Source: Paenibacillus taiwanensis DSM 18679 (lineage in GTDB: Bacteria; Bacillota; Bacilli; Paenibacillales; Paenibacillaceae). Taken from it: 64,000 bases of DNA. Under the pieces are notes generated by a model. The model did not search any database and had not been told where the DNA came from. It worked only from the letters and a program-made list of their open reading frames with translations. The translations under genes and the position numbers were made by a program. The stretch spans positions 124,001-188,000 of the forward strand of contig NZ_AULE01000028.1 of NCBI RefSeq assembly GCF_000425125.1, in the 5' to 3' direction. Position 1 is the first letter of the stretch. Each line of letters begins with the position of its first letter. Shown piece after piece: positions 25,002 through 34,038 of this stretch.

Positions 25002-25050
25002 TTGACAACATCTTTTAATAATGTCATACTGATAATATCAAATAGATATC
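25002..25050 (+). promoter_or_regulatory. Sigma-A-type promoter of the NAD salvage operon with adjacent palindrome
   Basis: TTGACA (25002-25007), a 17-base spacer and CATACT (25025-25030). Right behind it, ATATC-AAATA-GATAT (25035-25049) forms an inverted repeat between promoter and start codon, a position fit for repression by the NrtR-like protein encoded first in the operon (inference). Confidence 0.6.
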
Positions 25051-25067
25051 TAAGGATGGTGGCACAA

Positions 25068-25838
25068 ATGGAGCCAGAAACCGAACAAAATTACAATTCC
25101 CGCAAATACCGCACCCCAGATGGTGCCCCAGCTGATATTGTTATTTTTACGATTACGTCTGAGCCGCAGCACCGTGGCACAAAATCGCTCCCGAAGCGAG
25201 AGTTAAAAGTGCTGCTCATTCAACGCAAAGTATGGCCGTATGAAGGGATGTGGGCTCTCCCTGGCGGTTTCTCACGCGAGACAGAAACGATGGCGGAGAC
25301 TGCAAGACGCGAACTGTTTGAGGAGACAGGGGTAGATGGGCTTCATATGGAATACTTAAACGTGTATTCTACGCCTGGGCGTGATCCTCGTGGCTGGATC
25401 ATTTCTCACGCTTATGTGGCGCTGGTGCACGAAAATTATTTGAGCGAGCGACAAGCAGCGGACGACGCGGCAAATGTGGGACTGTTTACGGTGGAGGAGG
25501 CGCTTCATTCCATGCAGTTGGCTTTTGATCATAAGCAAATTATGGAGGAGGCATTAAACCGTGTGCGGGAGCAAATTTTGCGAACAGATATAGCAAAACA
25601 ATTTTTGCCCCAAGCTTTTACTCTTGCGGAGCTGTACCAAGTGATCAAGACGGTTGAGCCTATGTTTGAGGAGTCCAATTTTATTCGTAAAATGAAATCA
25701 ACACAAAGCCGCAGCGGCGTGCTGGAGGAAGTTCGTGATTCACAAGGGGGGCTGCTAAAATCAAATCAATATTCCCAACGAGCAGCACAATTGTATCGAT
25801 TCACAGGGGAGATACCAAAATTATCTCTATACGGCTAA
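25068..25838 (+). CDS. NrtR-like Nudix-domain transcriptional regulator / ADP-ribose-type Nudix protein
   Basis: The ATG at 25068 has AAGGATGGTGG upstream; an ATG at 25056 is four codons earlier. The 256-residue protein has an N-terminal Nudix domain with an intact box (GGFSRETETMAETARRELFEETGV region, pattern G-x5-E-x7-REL-x-EETG). A C-terminal winged helix-like domain follows (about 165-250: AFTLAELYQVIK, SNFIRKMKS, QRAAQLYRFTGE), the layout of NrtR regulators of NAD metabolism. NrtR proteins bind ADP-ribose and repress NAD genes. Here it is first in an operon with pnuC and nadR, which fits. Because the Nudix box is intact, it may also hydrolyse ADP-ribose. Confidence 0.85.
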   Translation: MEPETEQNYNSRKYRTPDGAPADIVIFTITSEPQHRGTKSLPKRELKVLLIQRKVWPYEGMWALPGGFSRETETMAETARRELFEETGVDGLHMEYLNVYSTPGRDPRGWIISHAYVALVHENYLSERQAADDAANVGLFTVEEALHSMQLAFDHKQIMEEALNRVREQILRTDIAKQFLPQAFTLAELYQVIKTVEPMFEESNFIRKMKSTQSRSGVLEEVRDSQGGLLKSNQYSQRAAQLYRFTGEIPKLSLYG

Positions 25839-25893
25839 TTTTTTTTGGAGAATGATATTGTCATTATGAAAGTATTGAAATGAGGGATTAAAC

Positions 25894-26565
25894 ATGAATC
25901 GAGGAATTACCTTGGTAGGGTTCATGGTGGGGATGCTACTAGTTGCGTATTGGACATCTTCATCTACTTTAGAAATAGTAGCGACTACTACAGGGCTGCT
26001 AAGCGTCTGGTTTACGGCGCGGGAAAATATATGGTGTTGGCCGATAGGTCTGGTGAATGTAGCATGCTTCTTCGTGATGTTTTATGATGCGAAGCTGTAT
26101 GCGGATATGACTTTGCAAATCTTTTTCTTTGCTTTCAGTGTTCAGGGCTGGATAGTATGGTTGACGCGCAGAGGCACAAATAAGGTGCGACCGACGGTTC
26201 GGATGCCGGCCACATGGTGGATTTGGCTGGTAGTTGCCATTGGAGCGATTACAGGGGGATGGGGTTATTTACTTGCGGCTTACACAGATGCGTCCATTCC
26301 GTATTTGGATGCGCTCGTTGCCACGTTAAGTCTAACAGCTCAATTTTTACTGTCACAAAAAATATGGGAGAGCTGGTACTTCTGGATCACTGTTGATGTG
26401 TTATCGATTGGGATGTACATGTACAAAGGGTTGTTTACGGTTGGTTTCCTGTATGTATTGTTTTTGGCTATTGCCGTCGCGGGGTTGCTGCAATGGCAGC
26501 GGGGAATGGAAAAGCACAAGCGCGGACTGGCAGTCGGCTTGAAGCAGGAGGTTATTTCTCCATAG
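25894..26565 (+). CDS. pnuC: Nicotinamide riboside/mononucleotide transporter PnuC
   Basis: Membrane protein of 223 residues with about seven transmembrane segments. The conserved PnuC core is visible: GLLSVWFTARENIWCWPIGLVN with the NxxxWPxG motif, QGWIVWLTR, and near the C-terminus WYFWITVDVLSIGMYMYKGL (the WxxxDxxxxxxY helix). PnuC carriers let nicotinamide riboside diffuse in; phosphorylation by the downstream NadR kinase domain traps it. The gene starts 55 bases after the regulator and is followed 69 bases later by nadR, so the three form one operon for NAD salvage. Confidence 0.93.
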   Translation: MNRGITLVGFMVGMLLVAYWTSSSTLEIVATTTGLLSVWFTARENIWCWPIGLVNVACFFVMFYDAKLYADMTLQIFFFAFSVQGWIVWLTRRGTNKVRPTVRMPATWWIWLVVAIGAITGGWGYLLAAYTDASIPYLDALVATLSLTAQFLLSQKIWESWYFWITVDVLSIGMYMYKGLFTVGFLYVLFLAIAVAGLLQWQRGMEKHKRGLAVGLKQEVISP

Positions 26566-26634
26566 AAAAGCATGTTTAAGGTGGAAGGGAAGCATTATTT
26601 TGGGCTAATGACTAGTTTCGAAAGGAAAATTTAT

Positions 26635-27753
26635 ATGAATAATGCAGTTGGAACAGGAACAGGAACAGGAACAGGAACAGAAGTAGGAGTAGGAGCTAGA
26701 GCTGGAATAGGCAGCAATCAACGTGGACCTACTTCGGTAGGGTTAACTCTTGGCAAATTTGCGCCCCTTCATAAAGGCCATCAATATATGCTCGAAACGG
26801 CCTTACGTGAAATGGATCATGTAATAGTTGTTATTTATGACTGCCCAGATACCATTGATGTGCCTCTGCCTGTAAGGGCAGGCTGGATTCGCCAGCTATA
26901 CCCCAGCATTGAAGTGATAGAAGCGTGGGATGGTCCTCAGCAAATGGGGGATACCCCTGAAATTAAGCAGCTGCAAGAACAATACATACTTCGTTTATTG
27001 GCGGGGCGTATAGTGACACATTTTTATTCAAGTGAGTTCTATGGGGAGCATATGAGTGCGGCGCTTGGTGCTGTAGACCGAAGAGTAGATGAGGAACGAG
27101 CAGCGTATCCTATATCCGGTACGGCTGTAAGATTGGATCCCTACACATGTAAAGCCTATCTTGAACCTTGCGTGTATCGTGATCTGATAACTAAGGTTGT
27201 ATTTCTTGGCGCTCCGTCAACAGGCAAGACCACAATAAGCTCATTTATGTCTAAAGCGACGGGAAGCATCTGGATGCCAGAATACGGTCGAGAATATTGG
27301 GAAAATAATCAGATCGAACGGAGGCTGACGCTGGAGCAGCTGGTCGAGATCGCCGAAGGTCATCTGGAGCGAGAGGAAGCACAGATTCAAGAGGCGCGTA
27401 ACTTCCTTTGGGTGGATACGAATGCCATTACGACGTATATGTTCTCCCTCTATTATCATGGCAAGGCTCTGCCTAGGCTGGAGCAACTGGCGCAGCAGGC
27501 TGCGACTCGATACGATCTCGTATTTGTGTGTGAGGACGATATTCCCTACGACGATACGTGGGATCGTTCAGGCGACGTTCAGCGCCATGTTTTTCAGAAG
27601 CAAATAAAGACCGATCTTATTTTGCGTAATATTCCTTTTATTCCGTTGAAAGGGACTTTAGAGCAGCGAGCGAGCACAGTAAGCAAGACGCTGGCCGGAT
27701 ACAAGCGCTATTCAAATCTCCCCGAATGGATCGGCAAGGGATACGAAGTTTAG
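26635..27753 (+). CDS. nadR: Bifunctional NMN adenylyltransferase / nicotinamide riboside kinase (NadR-like) with repeat-encoded N-terminus
   Basis: The ATG at 26635 has AAAGGA eight bases upstream; the frame opens earlier at 26572 with no ribosome-binding site. The 372-residue protein begins with a low-complexity tail of Gly-Thr repeats (residues about 6-15) from a hexanucleotide repeat. The NMN adenylyltransferase domain (about 32-195) has GKFAPLHKGHQYML and the ISGTAVR motif. The ribosylnicotinamide kinase domain (about 200-372) has the P-loop GAPSTGKTT and a Walker-B-like LWVDTN. It lacks the N-terminal helix-turn-helix of enterobacterial NadR, and regulation is instead supplied by the NrtR-like protein. 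Confidence 0.92.
   Translation: MNNAVGTGTGTGTGTEVGVGARAGIGSNQRGPTSVGLTLGKFAPLHKGHQYMLETALREMDHVIVVIYDCPDTIDVPLPVRAGWIRQLYPSIEVIEAWDGPQQMGDTPEIKQLQEQYILRLLAGRIVTHFYSSEFYGEHMSAALGAVDRRVDEERAAYPISGTAVRLDPYTCKAYLEPCVYRDLITKVVFLGAPSTGKTTISSFMSKATGSIWMPEYGREYWENNQIERRLTLEQLVEIAEGHLEREEAQIQEARNFLWVDTNAITTYMFSLYYHGKALPRLEQLAQQAATRYDLVFVCEDDIPYDDTWDRSGDVQRHVFQKQIKTDLILRNIPFIPLKGTLEQRASTVSKTLAGYKRYSNLPEWIGKGYEV
26651..26680. repeat. In-frame hexanucleotide repeat (GAACAG)5 in nadR
   Basis: Five perfect copies of GAACAG are followed by degenerate copies (AAGTAG, GAGTAG, GAGCTA, GAGCTG, GAATAG). They encode alternating Gly-Thr, then Gly-Val/Gly-Ala. Slippage would change length by two residues without shifting the frame. 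Confidence 0.9.
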
Positions 27754-27933
27754 CATGGCTGTAATATAGAACTTCTTTGGCTGCTTTGGAAGCCCTCTTT
27801 GGCAAATAAAAAGGTGGATTTTCATATTTAACAATATTATCCTATTCTTAAAAGCAACTTGGGAAGCTGATTTAAATCCCAGCTGTTGCTGGAGTAGTGG
27901 CGTAAACCAGAGTGCACGCCAAGGGGGGATAAC

Positions 27934-28848
27934 ATGGCAGCGAATATCGTGCTTGCAGGTGGAAGTGGGTTTTTGGGTCAGGCACTAGGTACCTATTTAA
28001 GTGAGCTTGGTTACACCTGTTGCATTTTGACGCGCGGAGAAGCGGGAACTAGAGGCGGCATTCGTTATGTAAAATGGGATGGCAGGACACAATCTGGCTG
28101 GGAACACGAGTTGGAAGGCGCACACGGTGTCGTGAATTTTACAGGGAAAAGTGTAAACTGCCTTTATACGAAAGCAAACCGTAATGAGATTATGCGCTCG
28201 CGGTTGGACGCTGTACGGGTTATCGATGAGGCTGTATGCGGTCTGCAAGTAAAGCCGAAAGTGATTGTGCAAGCAGGATCACTTGCGATTTTTGGCAACA
28301 CAGAACGGGAATGTGATGAAGACGCTGCACACGGAAATGGGTTTTCAGTTGAGGTATGTCAGCAGTGGGAGAAGGCGTTCTTTCAGCAAGATATCCCAGA
28401 CGTACGCAAAGTTATGTTGCGGATCGGCTTCGCTTTAGGCTCAGGAGGTGGGGCGCTAGCACCGTTGATGCGGCTAGCGCGCTTTGGTCTTGGCGGTACG
28501 ATTGGTTCAGGCCGGCAGTACATAAGCTGGCTGCATCTCCATGACCTGAACGCGATGTTTCGTTATGTGCTTGAGGCAGAGCAAACAGAGGGCATATATA
28601 ACGCTACAGGTGTTCAGCCGGTATCGAACCGTGAATTTATGAAGACGCTGCGTAAAGTTATGGGCAAAGGATGGCAACCGCCAGCTCCAACACCTTTTGT
28701 GCGGCTTGGCGCTTATCTGATCATGCGGGCTGACCCCGAGCTTGCGTTATCTGGGCGCAATTGTGTGCCGAAACGTTTGCTTCGTGAAGGCTTCACGTTC
28801 CAGTACACCAAGCTGGATGAAGCGTTAAAGCAAATTATAGCTCCATAG
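27934..28848 (+). CDS. TIGR01777-family NAD(P)-binding epimerase-like protein (SDR39U1/YfcH type)
   Basis: Soluble Rossmann-fold protein of 304 residues. The nucleotide loop is NIVLAGGSGFLGQAL, followed by the family's VVNFTGKSVN block, RSRLDAVRVI, the QAGSLAIFGN strand and, near the C-terminus, LSGRNCVPKRLLREGFTFQY typical of this group of atypical short-chain dehydrogenases. Usual members have Y-x3-K; here the SLAIFGN block holds no Tyr, so oxidoreductase activity is doubtful. The biochemical role of the family is not established. CAAGGGGGG precedes the ATG. It is monocistronic, with a terminator after it. Confidence 0.85.
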   Translation: MAANIVLAGGSGFLGQALGTYLSELGYTCCILTRGEAGTRGGIRYVKWDGRTQSGWEHELEGAHGVVNFTGKSVNCLYTKANRNEIMRSRLDAVRVIDEAVCGLQVKPKVIVQAGSLAIFGNTERECDEDAAHGNGFSVEVCQQWEKAFFQQDIPDVRKVMLRIGFALGSGGGALAPLMRLARFGLGGTIGSGRQYISWLHLHDLNAMFRYVLEAEQTEGIYNATGVQPVSNREFMKTLRKVMGKGWQPPAPTPFVRLGAYLIMRADPELALSGRNCVPKRLLREGFTFQYTKLDEALKQIIAP

Positions 28849-28949
28849 TTATATAAAAAGGTGCAATCTAGCAAATAGCAACGGTTAGTTCCACAAATCC
28901 AATTGTGATTTTGATAGTTTTTGAGTAAGCAAAAAATAGAAGTAGAAGG

Positions 28950-28990
28950 AAGGACCTCGCCTCCACGTGAAGTGGATTTGAGGTCCTTTT
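28950..28990 (+). terminator. Terminator upstream of the Ter cluster
   Basis: AAGGACCTC (28950-28958) and GAGGTCCTT (28980-28988) form a perfect 9-bp outer stem, with a CCAC/GTGG inner stem in the loop, followed by TT. It insulates the Ter cluster from the SDR-type gene. Confidence 0.8.
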
Positions 28991-29148
28991 GTGTGCGCAT
29001 GAGGGGTGTTTTCATGCGCGTCTCTTTAGGTAGACTTCTGCTTATTTTGTAGAAACATGTTATAAAAATGATCGCTATTAGTCGTATTTTGTCATATTTT
29101 GATTTTATATGTTTACAAAGTATTAATTTTCTTTACGTGGCAAAAACA

Positions 29149-29175
29149 TGAAACTATAATTAAGGTTGCCTCGTA
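29149..29175 (+). promoter_or_regulatory. ECF-sigma (SigW/SigM-type) promoter of the Ter operon
   Basis: TGAAAC (29149-29154), a 17-base spacer and CGTA (29172-29175), continuing as CGTATTAA. This is the textbook form for B. subtilis SigW/SigM-type promoters. B. subtilis transcribes its related yceC-yceH stress operon from such promoters. It lies about 110 bases before the first TerD gene. Confidence 0.75.
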
Positions 29176-29283
29176 TTAAAACTAGAAAAATATCACAAAA
29201 TAATCCGTCGAATCCTTACTAGAATTGTAGAATGCTAGCGAGATGAAGGTGGATCATAATTCTATTATGGGAGGTGAAATATT

Positions 29284-29886
29284 TTGGCGATTTCATTAGT
29301 TAAAGGTCAGAAAGTTGACCTGACGAAAGGTAACGCAGGTTTGTCCCGCATCGTTGTAGGTCTTGGGTGGGATCCAGCCGAAGTTGAGCAGAAAGGATTG
29401 TTTGGAATAAAGAAGAAACAAGTCCTGAACGTCGATTGTGACGCTTCTGCCCTCCTGCTAAATGCGAATGGGAAGCTTGCGAAGGAAGGCAATCTCGTAT
29501 GTTTCTACAACCTGAACAGTCCTTGTGGTTCTGTTCAGCATTCTGGCGATAACCTGACAGGCGATGGTGACGGTGACGATGAGCAGATTCAGATCGACTT
29601 GTCTCAAGTGCCTGCAGACGTAGAAAAGATTCTCATGTGTGTCAACATTTACGACTGTGAGGCACGTCGTCAAGATTTTGGGATGATCCGCTCTGCGTTT
29701 ATTCGTGTAGTCAACCCAAGCAACAATCAAGAACTTATTCGATTTAATTTGACGGATAGTTATGTGGGAATGACAGCGCTGCTAGTTGGTGAAATCTATC
29801 GCCATGATGGCGAATGGAAGTTTAATGCACTAGGCGAAGGCGCACATGCTGCTCATATTAATGTATTGGCAACGCGATATACCTAA
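29284..29886 (+). CDS. TerD-family stress protein 1
   Basis: TTG start with GGGAGGTG upstream. The 200-residue protein has one TerD domain ([20 protein letters not shown] start) and the calcium-binding loops NVDCDAS and [13 protein letters not shown]. It is the most divergent of the four TerD paralogues here. An insertion ([13 protein letters not shown], about 37-50) replaces the TNKYDGG loop, and the protein ends in [13 protein letters not shown] instead of the GLxGLCRDFG end, closer to TerZ/YceC-like forms. TerD proteins bind Ca2+ and form membrane-associated complexes with TerC in envelope and tellurite stress. First gene after the ECF-type promoter. Confidence 0.92.
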   Translation: MAISLVKGQKVDLTKGNAGLSRIVVGLGWDPAEVEQKGLFGIKKKQVLNVDCDASALLLNANGKLAKEGNLVCFYNLNSPCGSVQHSGDNLTGDGDGDDEQIQIDLSQVPADVEKILMCVNIYDCEARRQDFGMIRSAFIRVVNPSNNQELIRFNLTDSYVGMTALLVGEIYRHDGEWKFNALGEGAHAAHINVLATRYT

Positions 29887-29909
29887 AACAACGAAGCGAG
29901 GGATACGAC

Positions 29910-30491
29910 ATGGCGATTAGTTTGCAGAAGGGCCAGAAAATTGATTTGACAAAAGGAAACCCTGGATTAACTAAAGTTGTAGTCGGACTTGGATGGGATA
30001 CAAACAAGTATGATGGCGGTAAAGATTTTGACTTGGATGCAACTGTGTTCCTGTTGAATAATGGCGGTAAAGTAGCTTCGGAGAAGGATTTTGTATTTTA
30101 CGGCAATACACAGAACAGCAATCAATCGGTCGTACATACGGGTGATAACCGTACTGGTGAAGGCGAGGGAGACGATGAGCAGATCAAAGTTGATCTGGCC
30201 AATATCCCAGCTGAGGTTGACAAGGTGTCATTTTGTATCACCATTCACGAGGCGGATACGCGCAGTCAGAACTTTGGACAAGTGTCCAACGCATTTGTGC
30301 GGATCGTAAACGAGCAGTCTGGCGAAGAATTGATCCGCTATGATCTGGGCGAGGACTTTTCTGTTGAGACAGCTATCGTTGTGGCTGAACTGTATCGTCA
30401 TAGTGGAGAATGGAAATTCAGCGCTGTAGGCAGCGGTTATCGTGACGGACTTGCAGGCCTATGCCGAGATTTTGGCCTTGACGTAGGCTAA
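29910..30491 (+). CDS. TerD-family stress protein 2
   Basis: Canonical TerD protein of 193 residues: [20 protein letters not shown] start, [19 protein letters not shown] with the first acidic loop, [14 protein letters not shown] as the second calcium loop, and the C-terminal [16 protein letters not shown]. Only 23 bases separate it from the gene upstream, with AAGCGAGGGA as ribosome-binding site. It is highly similar along its length to the next two proteins, so the three probably arose by tandem duplication. Confidence 0.95.
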   Translation: MAISLQKGQKIDLTKGNPGLTKVVVGLGWDTNKYDGGKDFDLDATVFLLNNGGKVASEKDFVFYGNTQNSNQSVVHTGDNRTGEGEGDDEQIKVDLANIPAEVDKVSFCITIHEADTRSQNFGQVSNAFVRIVNEQSGEELIRYDLGEDFSVETAIVVAELYRHSGEWKFSAVGSGYRDGLAGLCRDFGLDVG

Positions 30492-30578
30492 TAGCGGTCA
30501 TTACGTGCTATGCAATGTTGAGAGCCGTCCGAACAACAGGCGGCTCCTTCTAATACATGGAGAAGGGTGCTGGAGTAG

Positions 30579-31157
30579 ATGCCTGTAAATTTATCGAAAG
30601 GCCAGAAAGTAGACTTAACGAAGTCTAACCCCGGATTAACCAAAGTAATTATCGGATTAGGATGGGACACAAACAAGTACGATGGCGGCAACGATTTTGA
30701 TCTGGATGCGAGTTCATTTTGTTTGAACGCTTCCGGCAAAGTAAGCTCTGATGCTGACTTTATTTTCTACAACAACCCAGTTAACACCAACGGCTCCATT
30801 CGCAGCACCGGCGACAACCGTACGGGAGAAGGATCTGGAGATGACGAGAGCGTTCATATCCAACTGGCAGACGTTCCAACTGCGGTGGAGAAGGTGGCGT
30901 TCTGCATTACGATCCATGAAGCACAAGCCCGCAACCAGAACTTTGGTCAAGTCGCTAACGCTTATGTTCGGGTAGTTAACGAGCAAACAGGCGAGGAGCT
31001 TATTCGGTATGACCTGGGCGAGGATTTTTCCATTGAAACGGCTGTAGTTGTCGGAGAATTATACCGACATGGAGCCGAATGGAAGTTCAGCGCCGTGGGC
31101 AGCGGCTACAAAGATGGATTGGTCGGTCTATGCCGTGACTACGGTGTTACTGTCTAA
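30579..31157 (+). CDS. TerD-family stress protein 3
   Basis: TerD protein of 192 residues with all marks of the family: [50 protein letters not shown] and the end [15 protein letters not shown]. The 87-base gap before it contains a short GAGCCG/CGGCTC hairpin (30522-30546) that could tune readthrough. GGAG lies before the ATG. It is closest to paralogue 2 in sequence and loop acidity. Confidence 0.95.
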   Translation: MPVNLSKGQKVDLTKSNPGLTKVIIGLGWDTNKYDGGNDFDLDASSFCLNASGKVSSDADFIFYNNPVNTNGSIRSTGDNRTGEGSGDDESVHIQLADVPTAVEKVAFCITIHEAQARNQNFGQVANAYVRVVNEQTGEELIRYDLGEDFSIETAVVVGELYRHGAEWKFSAVGSGYKDGLVGLCRDYGVTV

Positions 31158-31190
31158 GACGTTAACGAACAGGTGATAAGGAGTGATGAC

Positions 31191-31772
31191 ATGACAATCA
31201 GCTTGTCTAAAGGACAGCGAATTGATCTGACCAAAACGAATCCTGGATTGGAGAAAGTCATCATCGGTCTGGGTTGGGATACGAATAAGTACAGCAATGG
31301 CGTTGATTTTGATCTGGATGCATCTGCTTTCCTGTTGCATGAGGATGGCAAAGCTAAGGGTGTGGAAGGTTTCGTATTCTACGGCAATACGAAGACACCT
31401 AACGGCTCCGTGCTTCATACAGGCGATAATCGCACGGGAGAAGGCGATGGAGATGATGAACAGATTAAGATTAACTTCGCTTTAATTCCGGCGGAAGTCC
31501 AGCGTATTGGCATCACGGTTACGATCTATGAGGCGCAGGCGAGAAGTCAGAATTTTGGCCAGGTAGCCAATGCATTCGTACGTGTAGTGGATGAATTGAG
31601 CGGCAGAGAAGTGCTGCGCTATGATTTGGGCGAGGATTTCTCCATCGAGACGGCAGTCGTTATATGTGAACTGTACCGTCATGGATCTGAATGGAAATTC
31701 CAAGCGGTGGGGTCTGGCTTCACGGGCGGACTTGCCGCATTATGCCGCAATTATGGGCTGGATGCCCAATAA
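31191..31772 (+). CDS. TerD-family stress protein 4
   Basis: The ATG at 31191 matches the family's usual [15 protein letters not shown] start and has AAGGAG upstream; an earlier in-frame ATG (31173) adds six unconserved residues. The 193-residue protein carries [14 protein letters not shown] and [14 protein letters not shown] as calcium loops and ends [15 protein letters not shown]. It lies 33 bases after paralogue 3 and 35 bases before the TerA-like gene, so it is part of the same transcript. Confidence 0.95.
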   Translation: MTISLSKGQRIDLTKTNPGLEKVIIGLGWDTNKYSNGVDFDLDASAFLLHEDGKAKGVEGFVFYGNTKTPNGSVLHTGDNRTGEGDGDDEQIKINFALIPAEVQRIGITVTIYEAQARSQNFGQVANAFVRVVDELSGREVLRYDLGEDFSIETAVVICELYRHGSEWKFQAVGSGFTGGLAALCRNYGLDAQ

Positions 31773-31807
31773 CGGGCTAATCGTTTGCAGCGGAGAGGCG
31801 GAGACAG

Positions 31808-33103
31808 ATGTCATTAGCATTGATAAAAGGGCAGAAGGCAGATCTGACAAAAGGTAATCCGGGTCTGGATCAGATTGTGGTAGGGATGGGCTGGGTCAAC
31901 CCGAAGCAGGTAGATATTGATTTGTCTGCGTTTCTATTAAGCAAGGATTCAAAGGTTACAAAGGATGAGGACCTCGTATTCTATGGGAACTTAACTGGCG
32001 GTGCTGGCTCTGTTTGCGTTCAGTCCGCAGCGGATAAGCGTTCATATGCAGGTATCACGGATAACGAGCAAATTAGTATTCAATTACAGCAGGTACCTGC
32101 TGTGTATGAGCGAATTGCCTTTACACTTACGATTCATTCGGATGCGCAAGCGTCACAACAGTTTTCAGATATTCAAGAGCTGTACATTCGTATTCTCCAT
32201 CCGGTAACGGGTAATGAGCTTATCCGTTTTAATCTGGGACAGATCTTTACAGTCGAAACGGCTATCGTTGTCGGTGAACTGTACCGTCATAACGGGGAAT
32301 GGAAGTTTAATGGCACAGGAGCAGGCTACGCGGGCGGACTTGCTGCACTGTGCGGGAGCTTCGGCATTGACGTGCAGGAGGAGGCCACGGCAGCAGAAGA
32401 CGTATCCTCGCAGCAACGCAACGATATGAACACGCAAGCGTCGGTGAAGTCCGTACCTCCAGTTCCTTTGGTACAGACACCACCAGTTCAACCAGCGCCA
32501 ACGCCTGTTAATTTGACGAAGATTGAACTCAAGAAGCGTGGCGAAGTCGTTAATTTGACGAAAACAAAGGGATCGAATGGCGAGATCGTCGTTAATCTCA
32601 ACTGGAACCGAAAGAAGTCATCTGGATTTTTCGGGGCGAAGGGTGTCGATTTGGACGTAGGCTGTCTTTACGAGTTAACTGACGGCGAAAAGTCAACGGT
32701 GCAAGCTTTAGGCAATTCATTTGGTTCTTTCCAGTATGAACCGTTTGTCGCTCTTGACGGAGATGATCGTACAGGTATGGTCAAGACGGGGGAGAACTTG
32801 CGGATCAACGGACAGCATCTGTCCAAGATTAAGCGAATTCTGGTGTATGCCTTTATTTATGAAGGGGTAGCCAACTGGGCGCAAGCAGATGGCGTCGTTA
32901 CGATTAAACAGCCAGAAGGGCCAGACATCATTATTAAACTTGATCAGCCAGAGAATCGTAAGGGCATGTGTGCGATTGCTATGATTCGGAACGTCAACAA
33001 TGAAACATTCAGTATTGAAAAGCTGGTTGAGTATTTCCCGGGCCATCGAGATATGGACCATGCGTACGACTGGGGATTGCAGTGGAGAGCTGGTTCTAAA
33101 TAA
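31808..33103 (+). CDS. TerD-TerA fusion protein (TerA-like)
   Basis: Two-domain protein of 431 residues. The N-terminal TerD-like domain (about 1-190) keeps the fold signatures ([40 protein letters not shown]), but its acidic loops have decayed: the GDNRTGE..DDE loop reads SADKRSYAGITDNEQ. A linker rich in Pro, Val and Gln (about 195-235) follows. The C-terminal TerA-type domain (about 236-431) starts KIELKKRGEVVNLTK, contains the acidic DGDDRTG loop, and ends YDWGLQWRAGSK. Metal binding has probably shifted to the second domain. It sits between TerD4 and TerC, as terA does in other Ter operons. Confidence 0.9.
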   Translation: MSLALIKGQKADLTKGNPGLDQIVVGMGWVNPKQVDIDLSAFLLSKDSKVTKDEDLVFYGNLTGGAGSVCVQSAADKRSYAGITDNEQISIQLQQVPAVYERIAFTLTIHSDAQASQQFSDIQELYIRILHPVTGNELIRFNLGQIFTVETAIVVGELYRHNGEWKFNGTGAGYAGGLAALCGSFGIDVQEEATAAEDVSSQQRNDMNTQASVKSVPPVPLVQTPPVQPAPTPVNLTKIELKKRGEVVNLTKTKGSNGEIVVNLNWNRKKSSGFFGAKGVDLDVGCLYELTDGEKSTVQALGNSFGSFQYEPFVALDGDDRTGMVKTGENLRINGQHLSKIKRILVYAFIYEGVANWAQADGVVTIKQPEGPDIIIKLDQPENRKGMCAIAMIRNVNNETFSIEKLVEYFPGHRDMDHAYDWGLQWRAGSK

Positions 33104-33141
33104 TAAAGCAACCTCTTTTATAGAAGGAGCCAATATACGAT

Positions 33142-33936
33142 ATGTCTGATTTTATAAACAGCTTTATTAGCAATTTCTCCAGCTTCTTTGAATGGTCCAA
33201 CATTGTAGCTACACTTAGTGATCCTGTTAACTGGGGCATTATAGGCACGCTTGTTATTTTGGAAGGTTTGTTATCCGCAGATAATGCACTGGTCTTGGCC
33301 GTTATGGTTAAACATCTGCCCAAAGAACAGCAGAAGAAGGCGCTGTTTTATGGAATTTTGGGGGCTTACATCTTCCGTTTCATCGCTATTGGTGTAGGTA
33401 CGTTTTTAGTGAAGATCACCTGGGTAAAAGTGGCCGGTGGTGTATACCTGTTATGGATCGCGCTTAGTCATCTGTTCGGTCTGCAATTTAAGTTGGCTAA
33501 AGTCGGCGGCATCCCGTTAATTCCTTATATCGGCAAAAAAGCGGAAGAAGAGGCAGGGGAAGTCGAGAACAAAGGTTACGGCTTCTGGCGTACTGTACTA
33601 GCTGTTGAAGTTATGGATATCGCATTTAGTATTGATAGTGTGTTGGCTGCATTTGGCGTGAGCGAGAAAGTGTGGGTGCTGTTCCTCGGCGGTATTCTCG
33701 GCGTACTAATGATGCGTGGCGTAGCACAAGTGTTTCTGCGACTTATTGAGAAGTTTCCGGAACTGGAGAAGGCCGCATTTATTCTTATTATTATTATCGG
33801 TGCCAAAATGATTGCCGCAGCATACGGAATCCATGTGTCGCATCTCTTGTTCTTCTCGGTCATTATCGGAGTTTTTGTAGGTACGATGGTCGTCAGCGCC
33901 ATCAAGAAAAAAACAGAGCACACCACTTCTGCTTAA
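33142..33936 (+). CDS. TerC-family membrane protein (YceF/MeeF-like Mn2+ exporter)
   Basis: Polytopic membrane protein of 264 residues with about seven to eight helices. The two intramembrane acidic motifs of the family are present: EGLLSADNALVLAVM (about 39-53) and VMDIAFSIDSVLAAFGVS (about 156-173). Relatives in Bacillus (YceF/MeeF, YkoY/MeeY) export Mn2+ to metalate secreted enzymes; in Ter operons TerC docks TerD proteins at the membrane. It is the last gene before an internal terminator. GAAGGAG lies about 12 bases before the ATG. Confidence 0.93.
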   Translation: MSDFINSFISNFSSFFEWSNIVATLSDPVNWGIIGTLVILEGLLSADNALVLAVMVKHLPKEQQKKALFYGILGAYIFRFIAIGVGTFLVKITWVKVAGGVYLLWIALSHLFGLQFKLAKVGGIPLIPYIGKKAEEEAGEVENKGYGFWRTVLAVEVMDIAFSIDSVLAAFGVSEKVWVLFLGGILGVLMMRGVAQVFLRLIEKFPELEKAAFILIIIIGAKMIAAAYGIHVSHLLFFSVIIGVFVGTMVVSAIKKKTEHTTSA

Positions 33937-33958
33937 TGTGCATTCTCCTTCGCAGTAC

Positions 33959-33998
33959 AATCCCCCTTCTGAATCGTAGATCAGGGGGATTATTTTTT
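33959..33998 (+). terminator. Terminator inside the Ter cluster, after terC
   Basis: AATCCCCCT (33959-33967) and AGGGGGATT (33983-33991) pair perfectly over 9 bp and are followed by a T-rich run. It separates the terD-terA-terC part from the biosynthetic genes, which then need readthrough or their own promoter. Confidence 0.85.
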
Positions 33999-34038
33999 AC
34001 CTAACAATCAGTCCCCGCATACGGAGGAGGTCATTTGC

